Positions 9,476 through 20,306 of a DNA stretch of 64,000 bases are shown here, piece after piece (position 1 is the stretch's first letter; each line of letters opens with the position of its first letter). Position numbers and translations under genes: made by a program. Origin of the DNA: Persicaria tinctoria (Eukaryota > Streptophyta > Magnoliopsida > Caryophyllales > Polygonaceae); the NCBI GenBank assembly GCA_037127255.1, contig JBANSL010000013.1, positions 64,669,688 through 64,733,687 on the forward strand, read 5' to 3'. The notes below the pieces were generated by a model, which had not been told where the DNA came from, did no database searches, and saw nothing but the letters and a program-made list of their open reading frames with translations.

Positions 9476-11723
9476 ATCTGCCATGTTTTACAGTAACTTT
9501 TATATCGATTTCTGCATACATTGCATTCATTTGGGCTTAGATAGTCCAGAACCTATGTAGTTTATGTTTATTTGCCAAATTATGGAATCTACACCAGTTT
9601 CTGTTTAATTCGCAGAAATCGAGGCATTTTACAGCAATTCTACAGAAGGTCAGAAAAGCTCGAAAAACCACTACAGAAGTCCAAGGTCAAAGAAGCAGCG
9701 GAACCAGTCAAATCAAGCTAAGAACCCAGGCTACTCGATCTCGAGTAGCTCTTACTCGACCTAGACGAGCATGTCCGAGCAGCCTTGGTCGACAGAGCCT
9801 GATCGAGAAAGCCAGACCAACCCGACTTCCGGAGTCTACTCGATCTCGACAAGCCCTAGTCGAGATCGACGAAGCCCAGCGCCACACCCGGAGTCGACGA
9901 AGAGAGAAGCTGCCCGAGAAGCCGAGCACACCTTTACTCGATCTCGACGAACCCTTGTCGAGATCGACAAGCCACCCGAGGAGAGGAGACAAGCCGAGGA
10001 CGAAGATGACCAGGCAGCACTCGCTGCCAGCGACCCGACTCGCTGCAGCGGACCGCTCGCTGCCGCGGAAAATCTCGCTGCCAGCGGGATGCACCAAGTC
10101 GACGAAGGAGCCCACTCGCTCCAGCGGAAGGGGGCTCTCGCACCTGCGGATCGATGACCTCGCTGCAGCGGAAGAAGCAACTCGCGGAAGCGGAAAGGAA
10201 GACCTACTCGAGGTCGACTACGCCTTGTCGAGGTCGACGAGCACCAGGAGCCAAGACTGAGCCACATCGAGCAGAGCTAGCCAGGAAGTCCAGTCGACGA
10301 CCCACCCCACTCGAGGTCGACGAGCCCTTGTCGAGGTCGAGTAGGCCAGTGTCCAGAAATGCGTCGACAAAGACCTGTCCGAGTAGACTTGGGATTCCTT
10401 GGAGCTGGGGAGAAGCAAATTCTATCCGATTCTATCAAGTTACATCATGAAGGAGAGATTTATCCACTTAAGACAATTTAGATATATTTAGATTTAATTT
10501 CTTTATCGCTTTTATTTATCGTTAAGCATCTTTAGATATAGTTTTAGATATAGATATAGATATTCTATCCTTGATTTACAAGGCTTAGAAGACTATAAAT
10601 AAAGCCTTAGGGGCTGAGCATTAGGCATCAATCAGACACACAATTCAATTTCAGAGAAAGACAAGTAGTTCCACAGAGAAGTTTAGGAGTTATAAGGTTT
10701 TTAGGGTTTTGGCTTTCTGCGAAAGTTGATTGCTAGGATTGTAAAGGCTTTTGAATTTAGTTTTAATGCAATTTAGTTCTTTTCATCAATCAATGTCTGT
10801 TATTGCAATGAGGCGTGAGTAGTCCACCCACTTCTGGGGCTGGGGTGAGCCCGACGGTGGCCATGTGAGGCGATGCGATAAAGGTCAGATCTTTTTGTGC
10901 GATTCATCTTCTATCCCTATGAGCATGATTCTTTTGCGAGAGTTGAAGGTGATCCTTGTTTGTGTTATTGAAGCGAAAGTGATCTTAATGCAACTTGGAT
11001 TAATTATGTGAAAAAGGGTTAGTAACAATTAGGGTTTATGCGAGAGCCTCTATATGCCTATTTGTTAATGACGAAAGTTATTTGATGGAAAGCATGATCT
11101 TTTATGCTTTTATGTATTACTTTGCATGGTTATCGTTGTGGTATTGATACCCTGGCTTTGGAAGTCTTTTATTATATTGAGTTTATTTCTGTCGAAATTC
11201 TGAGTTTTGTTCGAGATTCTGCAAATTAAAGTTTCTATTTCTTGTCGACATAGAGTAAGCCTTGTCGAGATCGAGTACAACCTTTGTCGAACTCGAGTAG
11301 GAGCTGGTCTAGGTCGAGTTGGTTTTTTTCTGTTTTCGTCGATTTTCACTTTCTGAGTTTCTGTTGTTCACTGTTGTTGTCGATCTCGAGTAGCTGTTGG
11401 TCGAGATCGACGAGCCTTTGTTTTACTTTTATTTGCTGCTTTTCTTTGCTTTGTCTTTTGTGTTTTGCTTTGTTCTTTGCTTTTGTTTTTCTGCTTTTAT
11501 TTCTGTTTCTTTTGTTATTTCTGTGTTTCTGTCTTTTCTGTTGCTCTGTTTGTGAGAATTTACAGCTACCTGAGAACTGCTGACGTGCTTCCTCGTGGAT
11601 TCGATCCTGACCATTCTCTTACTACAACGGGAGGAAGTCTTGTATTTATTTGCTGAGACAGGGAAGTCAGTCTGAACTTTATTTCATATTTATTTCATAC
11701 TTGACCATCCTCCTGCAACAACA
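9463..11723 (+). repeat. solo LTR of the TCGA family, nested in the Athila gag-pol frame (2,261 bp)
   Basis: It runs from TGTTGTGAGC to CCTGCAACAACA and is flanked by the perfect 5-bp duplication GAAAG (9458-9462 and 11724-11728). It is homologous along its length to the LTRs at 21281-32071 (same orientation) and, less closely, to 22097-24029 and 29122-31086 (opposite). A TATA box (TATAAATA) lies at 10594-10601. It holds about twelve copies of TCGA-NN-TCGA between 9737 and 10345 and between 11266 and 11415. No internal retroelement sequence is left, so this is the product of LTR-LTR recombination. Several open frames across it are by-products of the GC-rich motif and are not genes. Confidence 0.93.
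10594..10601 (+). promoter_or_regulatory. TATA box in the solo LTR
   Basis: TATAAATA followed by AAGCCTTAGGG; the same position and context recur in the LTRs of elements A and B (22035 plus strand; 23090 and 30116 minus strand). Confidence 0.6.
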
Positions 11724-14700
11724 GAAAGCACGCAGGTCTCCGACGTGGCCACGCCCAACACTAGCGCGCCCGCGCTGGACACTGGCGCGCCCACGTCGAG
11801 TCCGATCTCGCCTGAATCCGAGCCCTATGTCGATACATATGTCCGACTGGATTTTCCCCCTCTCGGGTCGGAGAAACCAAAACCTCCGTTCCCTGAGGCA
11901 CTCAAAGAGAGGAGGATAATCGATGATTCAGAGCTTTTCGAGACATTTAGCAAGTGTCAGGTGAACATTCCTCTGCTGAAAATGATAAAAACTGTGCCCA
12001 AGTATGCCAAGTTCTTGAAGGAGCTTTGCACGGTGAAGAGAAATCAGAAGCTGAAAGGTAAAAAGAAAGTGAAAGTAAGTGAGCAAGTCTCCGCTATGTT
12101 TCAGAGGAGAATGCCGAAAAAGTGCACTGATCCAGGTATGGTTACTATCCCTTGTGTCATTGGAGATGTAAAATTTGATAGAGCTATGCTTGATTTGGGC
12201 GCTTCCATAAATGTGCTTCCCTACTCACTTTACAAATCGCTAGATTTAGGACCTTTGCATGAAACTGGAGTAATTGTGCAACTAGCCGACAAGTCTAATA
12301 AATACCCTAAAGGAGTAGTAGAAGACGTTTTGGTCATGGTCGATAAACTAATTTTTCCTGCAGATTTCTTTGTCCTGGATATGGAACATGATAAGCATGA
12401 TGCGCCTATTTTATTAGGTAGACCTTTCATTAAAACAGCTAGGACAAAAATTGATTGTGTCTCTGAGACACTAACAATGGAATTTGATGGAGAAAAGGTT
12501 GAATTCGATTTATACAAGGCTATGAAACATCCTGTTGATGACCATTCTCTGTGCTCTATTGATGTGATTGAACCATTAGCTCAAGATCTATTTGATATTT
12601 CTAGGGAAGATGAGTTGCAGTCAATTATTGAGAATGCTATTGACAAGTCCTATACAGATTTTTCAATTACATCTAACATGCAGGAATTAGTAGCCCAGAT
12701 GGATGTAGAAGGTAAGTTCTCTACTCTTTTGGGCATTGGCCCCAATCTACTGACTCCAAGCGAAGTGCTTGTTCCATCTGTTGTGCAGGCACCTGAAATT
12801 GAACTCAAACAACTCCCTAGTCATCTCAAGTATGCTTTCCTAGGAGTTGATGACACTTTACCAGTTATTGTGTCAAGTAAGCTTTCAGCAGAGCAGGAAG
12901 AAAGGTTAGTGGAGGTTCTGAAGAAGTACAAAACTGCGCTGGGGTGGACCATCGCTGACATCAAGGGGATTAGCCCATCTACATGCATGCACAGGATTCT
13001 GCTGGAGGATGGAGCTAAGCCATCACGCCAACCACAGAGAAGGCTCAATCCTCCCATGATGGATGTGGTGAAGAAGGAAGTGCTGAAATTGCTATCAGCA
13101 GACATGATTTTCCCAATTTCTGACAGTCAATGGGTAAGTCCTACACAAGTGGTCCCTAAGAAAGGAGGGATTACAGTCGTGGAGAATCAACAAGGTGAGT
13201 TGGTCCCTACCAGAACACAAATAGGTTGGAGGGTATGCATAGACTATCGCAAGCTGAATACAGTGACCAGGAAGGATCACTTCCCCCTCCCCTTTATTGA
13301 TCAGATGCTAGAACGCCTTGTTGGGCGCCCCTATTATTGCTTTTTGGATGGATATTCTGGATATTTTCAGGTGGCCATAGCGCCAGAGGACCAGGAGAAG
13401 ACTACATTTACATGTCCTTTCGGTACTTTTGCATATCGCAGAATGCCATTTGGACTATGTAACGCACCCGAGACATTTCAACGATGTATGGTTAGTATCT
13501 TCTCTGAATACATTGAAAATTTCATTGAAGTATTCATGGATGATTTCACAGTACATGGGGATAGCTTTGATACTTGTTTGAGCCATTTGGCACTAGTGTT
13601 AAAAAGATGTGTTGAAACTAATCTGGTTTTGAATTCTGAGAAGTGTCATTTTATGGTAGAACAGGGAATTGTTTTAGGCCACATAGTCTCTGCAAAGGGT
13701 ATTGAGGTCGATAAGGCGAAGATTGATGTAATTCAATCTTTGCCTTATCCTACTAATGTGCGCGAAGTTCGTTCTTTCCTAGGCCATGCAGGTTTTTATC
13801 GCAGGTTTATCAAGGACTTTTCGAAGGTATCCTCACCCTTGTGCGAGCTTCTGAAGAAAGATGTGACCTTTGTACTCACACAAGAGTGCAAAGAGGCGTT
13901 CGACTCGCTGAAAGGACGCCTCACTAGTGCACCAATCATTCAGGCACCAGATTGGTCTCGCCCATTTGAGATCATGTGTGATGCGAGCGACTATGCAGTG
14001 GGAGCAGTGCTAGGCCAAAAAGAGGGAAGAGCCTCTCATGTGATCCATTATGCTTCCATGACTCTGAATGGAGCGCAGCGCAACTACTCCACCACTGAGA
14101 AAGAAATGCTAGCTGTGGTGTTTGCACTAGAGAAGTTTCGACAGTATCTGCTTGGGGTCAAAGTGATTATCTACACAGATCACGCAGCCCTCCGCTACTT
14201 GATGACAAAGAAGGAGACAAAGCCAAGATTAATTCGATGGGTCCTGTTGCTCAGCGAATTTGATGTGGAGATTAAGGAAAATAAAGGAGCGGAAAATTTG
14301 GTGGCTGACCACTTAAGCAGATTGGTGAATGAGGAGGACAAGCCAGAGTCACAGAAACCCATCTTAGGCACGTTTCCGGATGACACATTGTGCAGAATCG
14401 AGCACAAAAGCACGCCAGAGTCTGACGCGCCCGCGCTGAGTACTGGCGCGCCCGCGCTGAGTACTGGCGCGCCCGCGGTGGAGTCTGACGCGCCCGCTCT
14501 ATTACTTCTCAGCCCATCTCAGTCCGTTCTAGGACTTCATTCTGTAAACCCTTGGTACCGGGACATTGTAAACTACTTAGTTTGTGGGGAATTTCCCCCG
14601 GATCATACCAAGGCCCAAACGGAGAAGATTCGAAGAGAAGCAAACCACTATGTTTGGGATGACCCATACCTTTGGAAACATTGTGCTGATCAGGTAATTC

Positions 14701-15851
14701 GTCGTTGTCTTCCAGATAATGAGGTACGATCTGTTCTTGAATTTTGTCATTCTCAAGCATGTGGGGGACATTTTGGTGCCAATAAAACTGCTAGAAAAGT
14801 GCTTGAATTTGGATTTTATTGGCCGCATATTTTTAAAGATGCTTATTCTTTCTGCAAGGCATGTGATAGGTGTCAAAGAATAGGGAATATCTCTCAAAGG
14901 AATGAAATGCAACAATCACCGATGATTTTTTGCGAAATCTTTGATGTTTGGGGCATTGACTTTATGGGACCTTTTCCTAGTTCTTGTGGGAACTTGTATA
15001 TTTTACTTGCGGTGGACTACGTTTCCAAGTGGGTGGAAGCGAAGGCCACCAGAACTGATGACTCTAAAGTTGTGGCAGGGTTCTTGAAGAGCAATATTTT
15101 TGCCAGACATGGAATTCCTAGAGCGCTGATTAGTGACAGGGGTACCCATTTCTGCAACAAAACTGTGACTGCCGTGCTGAAGAAATATCATGTCACACAT
15201 AGAGTTTCCACCGCATACCATCCACAGACGAATGGCCAAGCAGAGGTGTCCAATAGAGAGATCAAAGCCATTCTCGAGAAGACTGTAAATCCTAACAGGA
15301 AGGATTGGAGTTTGAGACTTGATGATGCATTGTGGGCCTATCGCACTGCTTACAAAACTCCAATTGGGATGTCTCCTTTCAGACTTGTCTATGGTAAGGC
15401 ATGTCATCTTCCTGTTGAGCTGGAGCACAAGGCTTGGTGGGCAGTGAAACAATGCAATATGCAGAGTGATGGGGTTGGAGAACACAGGAAGCTACAGTTA
15501 GGCGAGCTTGAGGAGTTACGCTTGGACGCCTATGATAATGCAGCAATTTACAAGGCGAAGACCAAGGCATGGCATGACAAGCACATCCATAGGAAGGACT
15601 TTAAAGCCGGTGACAAAATCCTACTTTTTCAGTCTCGCCTGAAACTCTTTGCTGGGAAGCTCAGGTCAAAGTGGGGGGGACCATACATTGTTGCTGAAGT
15701 CTTCGCACATGGCGCTGTAGAGTTATATGACCCAAATAGCCACAAGAAGTTCAAGGTAAATGGTCAAAGGCTTAAGACATACTATGAAGGGTTCCCGAAG
15801 GAGGCTATGGATGAGTTAGTTTTGGAGGAGCCAAATGCAGAGTTAGAATAA
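11724..15851 (+). CDS. pol: Athila pol: protease, reverse transcriptase, RNase H, integrase
   Basis: An uninterrupted frame of about 1,375 codons from the target-site copy at 11724 to TAA 15849-15851. It has no ATG start of its own at the left because it originally followed gag in the same frame. Counted from 11745: retropepsin with DLGAS at about 148 and ILLGRPF at 221; reverse transcriptase with CIDYRKLN near 500 and FMDD near 596; RNase H with the first catalytic D in MCDASD near 742 and YTDH near 810; integrase zinc domain (HX-H...CX2C) at about 1001-1045; DDE core with D in GIDFMGP (1071), D in ISDRGTHF (1129) and E in NGQAEVSN (1166); C-terminal GPY/F-like segment KWGGPYIV. A 27-residue linker rich in [12 protein letters not shown] sits between RNase H and integrase (14419-14500). 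All catalytic residues looked for are present. The product would copy the RNA and insert the DNA in the nucleus. Confidence 0.95.
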   Translation, partial: ESTQVSDVATPNTSAPALDTGAPTSSPISPESEPYVDTYVRLDFPPLGSEKPKPPFPEALKERRIIDDSELFETFSKCQVNIPLLKMIKTVPKYAKFLKELCTVKRNQKLKGKKKVKVSEQVSAMFQRRMPKKCTDPGMVTIPCVIGDVKFDRAMLDLGASINVLPYSLYKSLDLGPLHETGVIVQLADKSNKYPKGVVEDVLVMVDKLIFPADFFVLDMEHDKHDAPILLGRPFIKTARTKIDCVSETLTMEFDGEKVEFDLYKAMKHPVDDHSLCSIDVIEPLAQDLFDISREDELQSIIENAIDKSYTDFSITSNMQELVAQMDVEGKFSTLLGIGPNLLTPSEVLVPSVVQAPEIELKQLPSHLKYAFLGVDDTLPVIVSSKLSAEQEERLVEVLKKYKTALGWTIADIKGISPSTCMHRILLEDGAKPSRQPQRRLNPPMMDVVKKEVLKLLSADMIFPISDSQWVSPTQVVPKKGGITVVENQQGELVPTRTQIGWRVCIDYRKLNTVTRKDHFPLPFIDQMLERLVGRPYYCFLDGYSGYFQVAIAPEDQEKTTFTCPFGTFAYRRMPFGLCNAPETFQRCMVSIFSEYIENFIEVFMDDFTVHGDSFDTCLSHLALVLKRCVETNLVLNSEKCHFMVEQGIVLGHIVSAKGIEVDKAKIDVIQSLPYPTNVREVRSFLGHAGFYRRFIKDFSKVSSPLCELLKKDVTFVLTQECKEAFDSLKGRLTSAPIIQAPDWSRPFEIMCDASDYAVGAVLGQKEGRASHVIHYASMTLNGAQRNYSTTEKEMLAVVFALEKFRQYLLGVKVIIYTDHAALRYLMTKKETKPRLIRWVLLLSEFDVEIKENKGAENLVADHLSRLVNEEDKPESQKPILGTFPDDTLCRIEHKSTPESDAPALSTGAPALSTGAPAVESDAPALLLLSPSQSVLGLHSVNPWYRDIVNYLVCGEFPPDHTKAQTEKIRREANHYVWDDPYLWKHCADQVIRRCLPDNEVRSVLEFCHSQACGGHFGANKTARKVLEFGFYWPHIFKDAYSFCKACDRCQRIGNISQRNEMQQSPMIFCEIFDVWGIDFMGPFPSSCGNLYILLAVDYVSKWVEAKATRTDDSKVVAGFLKSNIFARHGIPRALISDRGTHFCNKTVTAVLKKYHVTHRVSTAYHPQTNGQAEVSNREIKAILEKTVNPNRKDWSLRLDDALWAYRTAYKTPIGMSPFRLVYGKACHLPVELEHKAWWAVKQCNMQSDGVGEHRKLQLGELEELRLDAYDNAAIYKAKTKAWHDKHIHRKDFKAGDKILLFQSRLKLFAGKLRSKWGGPYIVAEVFAHGAVELYDPNSHKKFKVNGQRLKTYYEGFPKEAMDELVLEEPNAELE
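14419..14503 (+). repeat. four in-frame copies of the Athila GC motif between RNase H and integrase
   Basis: Four units of about 20 bp built on GCGCGCCCGC, alternating GACGCGCCCGC and GGCGCGCCCGC, with a CTGAGTACTG spacer. They translate as tandem DAPAL/TGAPAL units. The same core occurs at 11763-11800, 16371-16445 and in both LTRs of this element. Confidence 0.9.
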
Positions 15852-16032
15852 TCAAAAAAGGCTTAGTCGAGCCAGCGACTTGAAACAAAGGCGCTGCTTG
15901 GGAGGCAACCCAAGGTATTGCATTCTTTCCCTTAACTAGATTTTATTCTAACTTGTAGGTATTAAAGAAGGAGCTTCTGGTGACGAATTGCATCCGCATT
16001 TCGGACCCACTGCATCAGCAGTGTTAATTTTC

Positions 16033-16072
<40 letters not shown>

Positions 16073-16532
16073 AGCCCACGGGCTTGAAAACCCACTTCGG
16101 GCCAGCCCGCCATCTTCAAGCCCCATCACCATCCCTCAAATACCACCAAAACCCTACCCTTCCCCACATCCACATCCTCTCCTCCCAATCTACCCCACAC
16201 CCACACTCACAAACACCCCTCCACCCCTATTTCAGCTGGGAACCCTCCACCAAGATCCCTAAACACCATCCCCCTTACCCTATTGTCCTTTCCTTTCGTC
16301 CTCGGCACCGGGGAGAGGCTCAGCGTCGACAACCGCTTCCGACGATTTTTGAGTCTGCAGAAATCGCTGATGCGGCCACGCCATTCTCCAACGCGCCCAC
16401 TCTCTCCAACGCGCCCGCGCCGTATTCCTTACGCGCCCGCGTCGGCCTCCTGAGCCGAGCCTCGTCTGTTCTTTGTGAGTTTTTTCCGCTGTCCTTATTT
16501 CGATTCGGATCTAGTCTTATTATCTGTCGAAT
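15852..16532 (+). other. Athila spacer between pol and ORF3
   Basis: Non-coding. It contains GGCGCTGCTTGGGAGGCAAC at 15891-15910, a phrase strongly conserved downstream of pol in Athila-type elements. An uninterrupted run of 35 A lies at 16037-16071. Four GC-motif copies (ACGCGCCCGCG and variants) lie at 16371-16445, just before the third ORF. An open frame at 16084-16536 crosses this area but has proline-rich low-complexity sequence and no recognisable domain. Confidence 0.7.
16037..16071 (+). repeat. homopolymer A35
   Basis: Thirty-five consecutive A between the pol stop and ORF3 of the Athila element. A shorter A run (about 20) lies at 18095-18114 after ORF3. Confidence 0.95.
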
Positions 16533-17942
16533 ATGAGTTCATCGGAGGAAGAGGTGAGTCGATCTGATGAAGAGTTAGATTTGTCTGAAGAGGAGTGGGC
16601 TATTTATAATAAGGTAAACTGTGTCAGTTCTACAAAATATCTGCATAGAGAGACCCTTCAGAGACTTCAGATGCTAGATTGTATGCAGAAGTGTTTAGCT
16701 CACGCTGGTATTGGTGATTTTTTGGAGTTGAGAGCTATAGGATACCCAGAACTGTGCAAGCAGTTCCTTGCGACATATCAGCTGTCCCTTGGGGAGAACA
16801 GAATTAGAGGGGTTTCTTTCAGGTTCAATGGCACTACCTACAGGATTTCTGCAGCAAGGTTGCGAGCTGCTTTGGGGATCACTAAAGCCCCAACTGATGG
16901 ATGGGTGATAGCCACGACCGACACAGACCTCGTTGCATTCTTTAGAGCGGTATCTGGAGAGGAATTCTTAACCAGTAACGAGTACAACAGCAGGATTACT
17001 CATCCTGTCTTCCGTATGTTGTGCAAGATCGTCGCTGGGACATATTATGCGCTGACCACAGATACCAAGCTCTCCATGACACACCTGAGGTTTGCTTACA
17101 GCGCTGTGCCTACTGCAAGCTACACTCCTGGCTGGCTTAGGCTCTTCTTCGATGGGCTCGACAGGGTCAGAAGGGATCGCAGTGCCGCTGGACCAGAAAT
17201 GGTCCAAGGCGGACTTATTACTCGGGTAGCCATTGCTGCAGGCGTTGAGCCAGGTGGTTTGCAAGAGCTAGAGGAGCAGGTCATAGCAAGGACCTACACA
17301 GAGGAGTATCTGCGGAGGTGTTTGATGCTTGACACTGCACCGGATGGGGGAACCATTTGGTGTACAGGCAAGAAGAAAGAGCATCAGTTCAGGCTCCCTA
17401 AGCCCCTTCCTTGGTCTGAGACTTGGACTGATTGGTATATTGAGGCTGATTACTTTCCGACATCAGTTCTGGGTAGATGGCATCGCCTAGAAGTGGGTAG
17501 CAGTAGTGGCACAGCTGGAGCTGCCACGATTGAGGATGCGCTTGTGGCTCCGCAGGCTTTTGTTCAGACAGATACTCGGGGTTTCGCGCAGAACCCACAA
17601 CAGGAGGTACCTGCTTATCATACCCCTTCTCACGGTTGGGATTCTCACCCGACATATCAGAGCCAGCAGGATTCACATCAGTGGGCCCCTTGGCCCCCAC
17701 AAGCTTTTCAGGATGCTCATCAGCAGCCTCACCAGTGGGGCTACCTGGTTGACCAGATTGGCCTTCTGCGCCAAGAAGTAGGAAGTTTGACGACGGTGGT
17801 TCAAAACCAAGATAGAGTGCAGGACCGGATTCTCCACCAGCAGGCCGACATCCTAGAAGGCTTTAGCGAGTTCAGAGGTATGAGGGAAGAGCTTCGCCGC
17901 ATGCGAGAGGATTACTCTCGCCACTATCCACCCCCTCAGTGA
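16533..17942 (+). CDS. Athila ORF3 in the envelope position (ATHILA ORF-1-like protein, 469 aa)
   Basis: Intact ATG-to-stop frame. The N-terminus is acidic and serine-rich (MSSSEEEVSRSDEEL). Residues about 25-240 resemble the plant retrotransposon domain annotated as ATHILA ORF-1: YLHRETLQRLQMLD, FLELRAIGYPELCKQFLATY, VSFRFNGTTYRISAARLRAAL. The C-terminal half is Q/H/P-rich and ends in a predicted coiled coil (about residues 405-465, RQEVGSL...ILEGFSEFRGMREEL). No signal peptide, transmembrane segment or furin-like site is visible, so an envelope glycoprotein role is not supported despite the position. A nucleic-acid-binding or particle role is possible but unproven. It follows pol by 680 bp and would need spliced or subgenomic expression. 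Confidence 0.8.
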   Translation: MSSSEEEVSRSDEELDLSEEEWAIYNKVNCVSSTKYLHRETLQRLQMLDCMQKCLAHAGIGDFLELRAIGYPELCKQFLATYQLSLGENRIRGVSFRFNGTTYRISAARLRAALGITKAPTDGWVIATTDTDLVAFFRAVSGEEFLTSNEYNSRITHPVFRMLCKIVAGTYYALTTDTKLSMTHLRFAYSAVPTASYTPGWLRLFFDGLDRVRRDRSAAGPEMVQGGLITRVAIAAGVEPGGLQELEEQVIARTYTEEYLRRCLMLDTAPDGGTIWCTGKKKEHQFRLPKPLPWSETWTDWYIEADYFPTSVLGRWHRLEVGSSSGTAGAATIEDALVAPQAFVQTDTRGFAQNPQQEVPAYHTPSHGWDSHPTYQSQQDSHQWAPWPPQAFQDAHQQPHQWGYLVDQIGLLRQEVGSLTTVVQNQDRVQDRILHQQADILEGFSEFRGMREELRRMREDYSRHYPPPQ

Positions 17943-18585
17943 GTCCTTCTGTTTCCTTTCTCCCTACTTATTTCTGTCTTCTTTCACATTGAGGACAATG
18001 CTTCATTCAAGTATGGGGGAGGGAAAGGATTTACATATCTTGTACATATTTCATTTCCGCATTATTTTTGTACAGATTCTGCACTTGTTATTCTAAAAAA
18101 AAAAAAAAAAAAAAGCAATCAAAATCCTGGGATGAGTTGATAACCCGAAAGGGCGACTCAGGCAAAAAGCAGGTAGTCTGGCGAGCCTTAGGCTTTGGCA
18201 ATATGAGACTTGAGGGAAGTGAGAATGTTTATGTGAGTACCATCTTTGAAAAAAAAAATGAGTGGCTTGGTGAAAACCCGAAAGGGCGCCTTGGCAAGAT
18301 GAGCGTTTACTTTGAGTGTTTAGGATTGATCTCTTGGCGAAGGCGACATAAGAAATGGAGTGATAAGGAGGTTTTCGGGTAGGCCACTAGGAGCTATAAG
18401 GTGTAGATGGTTGAGATACAATTGTAAGTCTCATTTCCTATTTTGATTGTCTTTTGTGCTGATTGTTGAGATGGTGAAAACTACTAGTACTTAGTGTTCA
18501 TTTTCCTTGTACTGTCTGTGAACCTTTGAGATTTATGGCGAGAGTAGGCTTAGCTTCTATGCTTACTCGGGACGAGTAAAGGTTC
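17943..18585 (+). other. Athila 3' spacer with internal purine tract
   Basis: Holds GAGGACAATG followed by CAAGTATGGGGGAGGG (18008-18023), almost a copy of the true polypurine tract at 18586-18600. The same pair (GGACAATG, then AAGTATGGGGTGGGGG) occurs on the minus strand of element B at 25617-25660, which ties the two families together. An A20 run is at 18095-18114, and ACCCGAAAGGGCG occurs twice (18144 and 18275). A 104-codon open frame at 18068-18382 has no recognisable homology and is probably chance. Confidence 0.7.
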
Positions 18586-18600
18586 AAGTATGGGGGAATT
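18586..18600 (+). other. Athila polypurine tract
   Basis: AAGTATGGGGGAATT directly abuts the 3' LTR start at 18601; it is the expected plus-strand primer. Confidence 0.85.
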
Positions 18601-19845
18601 TGATATGCGATATATTCTATAGCGCATTTAGTAGTTTTTGTCATCATTTACATGTCATTGTGAGAGATATTTGTATGAACCTGGTGATTCGGAACCTGTT
18701 GAAGAAGTTGAAGAAATCATAGGATCATGCAAGTTATAGAAGAGTTGAAGTGAAGAAATTCGGAAGCAGTTGGAATCTGGTGAGCTGGCGCGGCCGCGCT
18801 GCTACTGACGCGCCCGCGCTGCTAGGAGGGAGTACCTGCGTCGTTGCATCAGAGAAAAGTAGCAAGACAATTCAATGACGCGCCCGCGCTGCTACTGGCG
18901 TGCCCGCGTCAGTCCCTGGAGACGGATTCCTATCCGATTTTTCCCTATTATATTAGTTGTTAATTTATATTTTTTTTACGGGATTTTAAAACCCTTTTAA
19001 TTAGTTTATATTATTTCGGAAGGAGGGAGTTTTTAGGATCCATTAGGTTATTTTTCCAGAGACGTATTTTTCCCTTCTTCATCTCACAAACCCTATGGAG
19101 AACTAACTCTCCTTTGTTGCACTTGGTTCTTTGAAGCCTTCGATTGATTTGGTTGTGAGTATTCTACTCTTGTTCGTCCTTTGTTAATTGTTTCGATCTC
19201 CTGAGCTTATTGCTTGATTGCTTATTATTGGTTAATCTGGATTGATCACCTAGGTTTATCGATACTAGTCATATTGCTAGGGTTTCCAATTCCAGGTTTG
19301 GGGTTGTAGATTCATTGTAGCAAACACAATCATCATACGCAGGTTGCTTGTGGTAGATTGTGAAGGAGATTCGATTACAGGCTATTTTAACGGGTTGTTA
19401 GAATCGCTTGTATCTCATTATAATTCATGTTTGAATGCTATCGCTTTATTATTCGGTGAAGGTTTTCCCTTGTAATTTGGTGATAAGTGCTTTTAGGACT
19501 GGTAGGACTAAAAGCTATTACACGATCTGAATTGAGAACAATTACTGGACATTAGAACTTGAGACTCATAGAATGCGATGATGAACCATCTCAATTGTTG
19601 TGCGGATAATTACCTGGTGTGATACATTTCCATCATATATTCGCAACCTCTTATTGCAACTTGTTCGGTCACTATCGCTTACACACAAAACTCCCCCTTG
19701 AATCGGTTACTTTTGGGTAATAATACTTGCTCTTACAATTGATTCTGTTTCCCTGTGGGTTCGACCCTAACTTACCTACTATACTTGTTATAGTTTGCAC
19801 CTTAGGAATTTACTTTGATTAGGCATAACGACCTTAGGCCTGTCA
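18601..19845 (+). repeat. 3' LTR of the Athila element
   Basis: 1,245 bp, TGATATGCG to GGCCTGTCA, 99.5% identical to the 5' LTR. Followed by the GATGG target duplication at 19846-19850. Confidence 0.95.
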
Positions 19846-19850
19846 GATGG

Positions 19851-20306
19851 CCCGATCTTCGACAATCAAACACGAAATAACTAGAACGGAAGCAAAGACT
19901 CAATAAAAAGAACAAAGACTCGACAATATCGACCAAACTAGACTCGAAATCGACTAAACTGTAGGAAGAAAGACTCGATTGAAATAAATAGGAAAGGACT
20001 CGAAATTAACAATAAGAAAGACCAATAGAAGGGTGATTCGAACTAAGGTAGAACGAGATAAAGACCCCAGGCCTCCTAAGACGGTAGGAACTAAATACCC
20101 ACGACTACAAAGCCCGCCTCTACAACCTTACACAACCAAGCGGACAACTTGGAGGCATAAGGAGGGGACTTGTGATTACCAGGATCACCAAGCTCTCGCG
20201 AGGTTGATGAACTCAAAGCAAACCAAACAAGATCTATAACCAATTGTGCAATCGATGAGCAACGCTTCGAATTGATTGACTTTCTCACAGATGTGTATCA
20301 CACAAA
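19851..20306 (-). other. 5' LTR remainder and leader of the CRM-like element
   Basis: On the minus strand this continues the 5' LTR block toward the Athila insertion site and then, across it, the reverse transcriptase fragment. No clear primer-binding site was found. The junction with reverse transcriptase (minus-strand ATGGCTAAC at about 6768-6776) lacks gag and protease, so an internal deletion is inferred. No gene seen. Confidence 0.5.

Larger units (their letters stand above)
6782..19845 (+). mobile_element. complete Athila-type Ty3/gypsy retrotransposon (13,064 bp) with a nested solo LTR
   Basis: Flanked by a perfect 5-bp target duplication GATGG (6777-6781 and 19846-19850). LTRs are 6782-8025 and 18601-19845. 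Inside, in order: primer-binding site, gag, [solo LTR of another family], protease-reverse transcriptase-RNase H-integrase, a third ORF in the envelope position, and a polypurine tract. The LTRs differ by six substitutions and one 1-bp indel over 1,244 bp (about 0.5%), so the insertion is recent. The length without the solo LTR and its duplicated target site is about 10.8 kb, normal for Athila. Two nonsense codons in gag make this copy probably non-autonomous. Confidence 0.93.

Noticed and set aside
9708..10450. Overlapping open frames of 60-140 codons on both strands
   Set aside because: They arise from the TCGA-rich motif in the solo LTR, which lacks stop codons in several frames; composition is R/S/E low complexity with no domain.
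11284..11656. Frames rich in F/L/C on the plus strand
   Set aside because: Pyrimidine-rich U5/leader of the solo LTR translated in a fortunate frame; no domain.
18068..18382. 104-codon frame after Athila ORF3
   Set aside because: Begins in the A20 run and lies in the non-coding 3' spacer; no similarity recognised.
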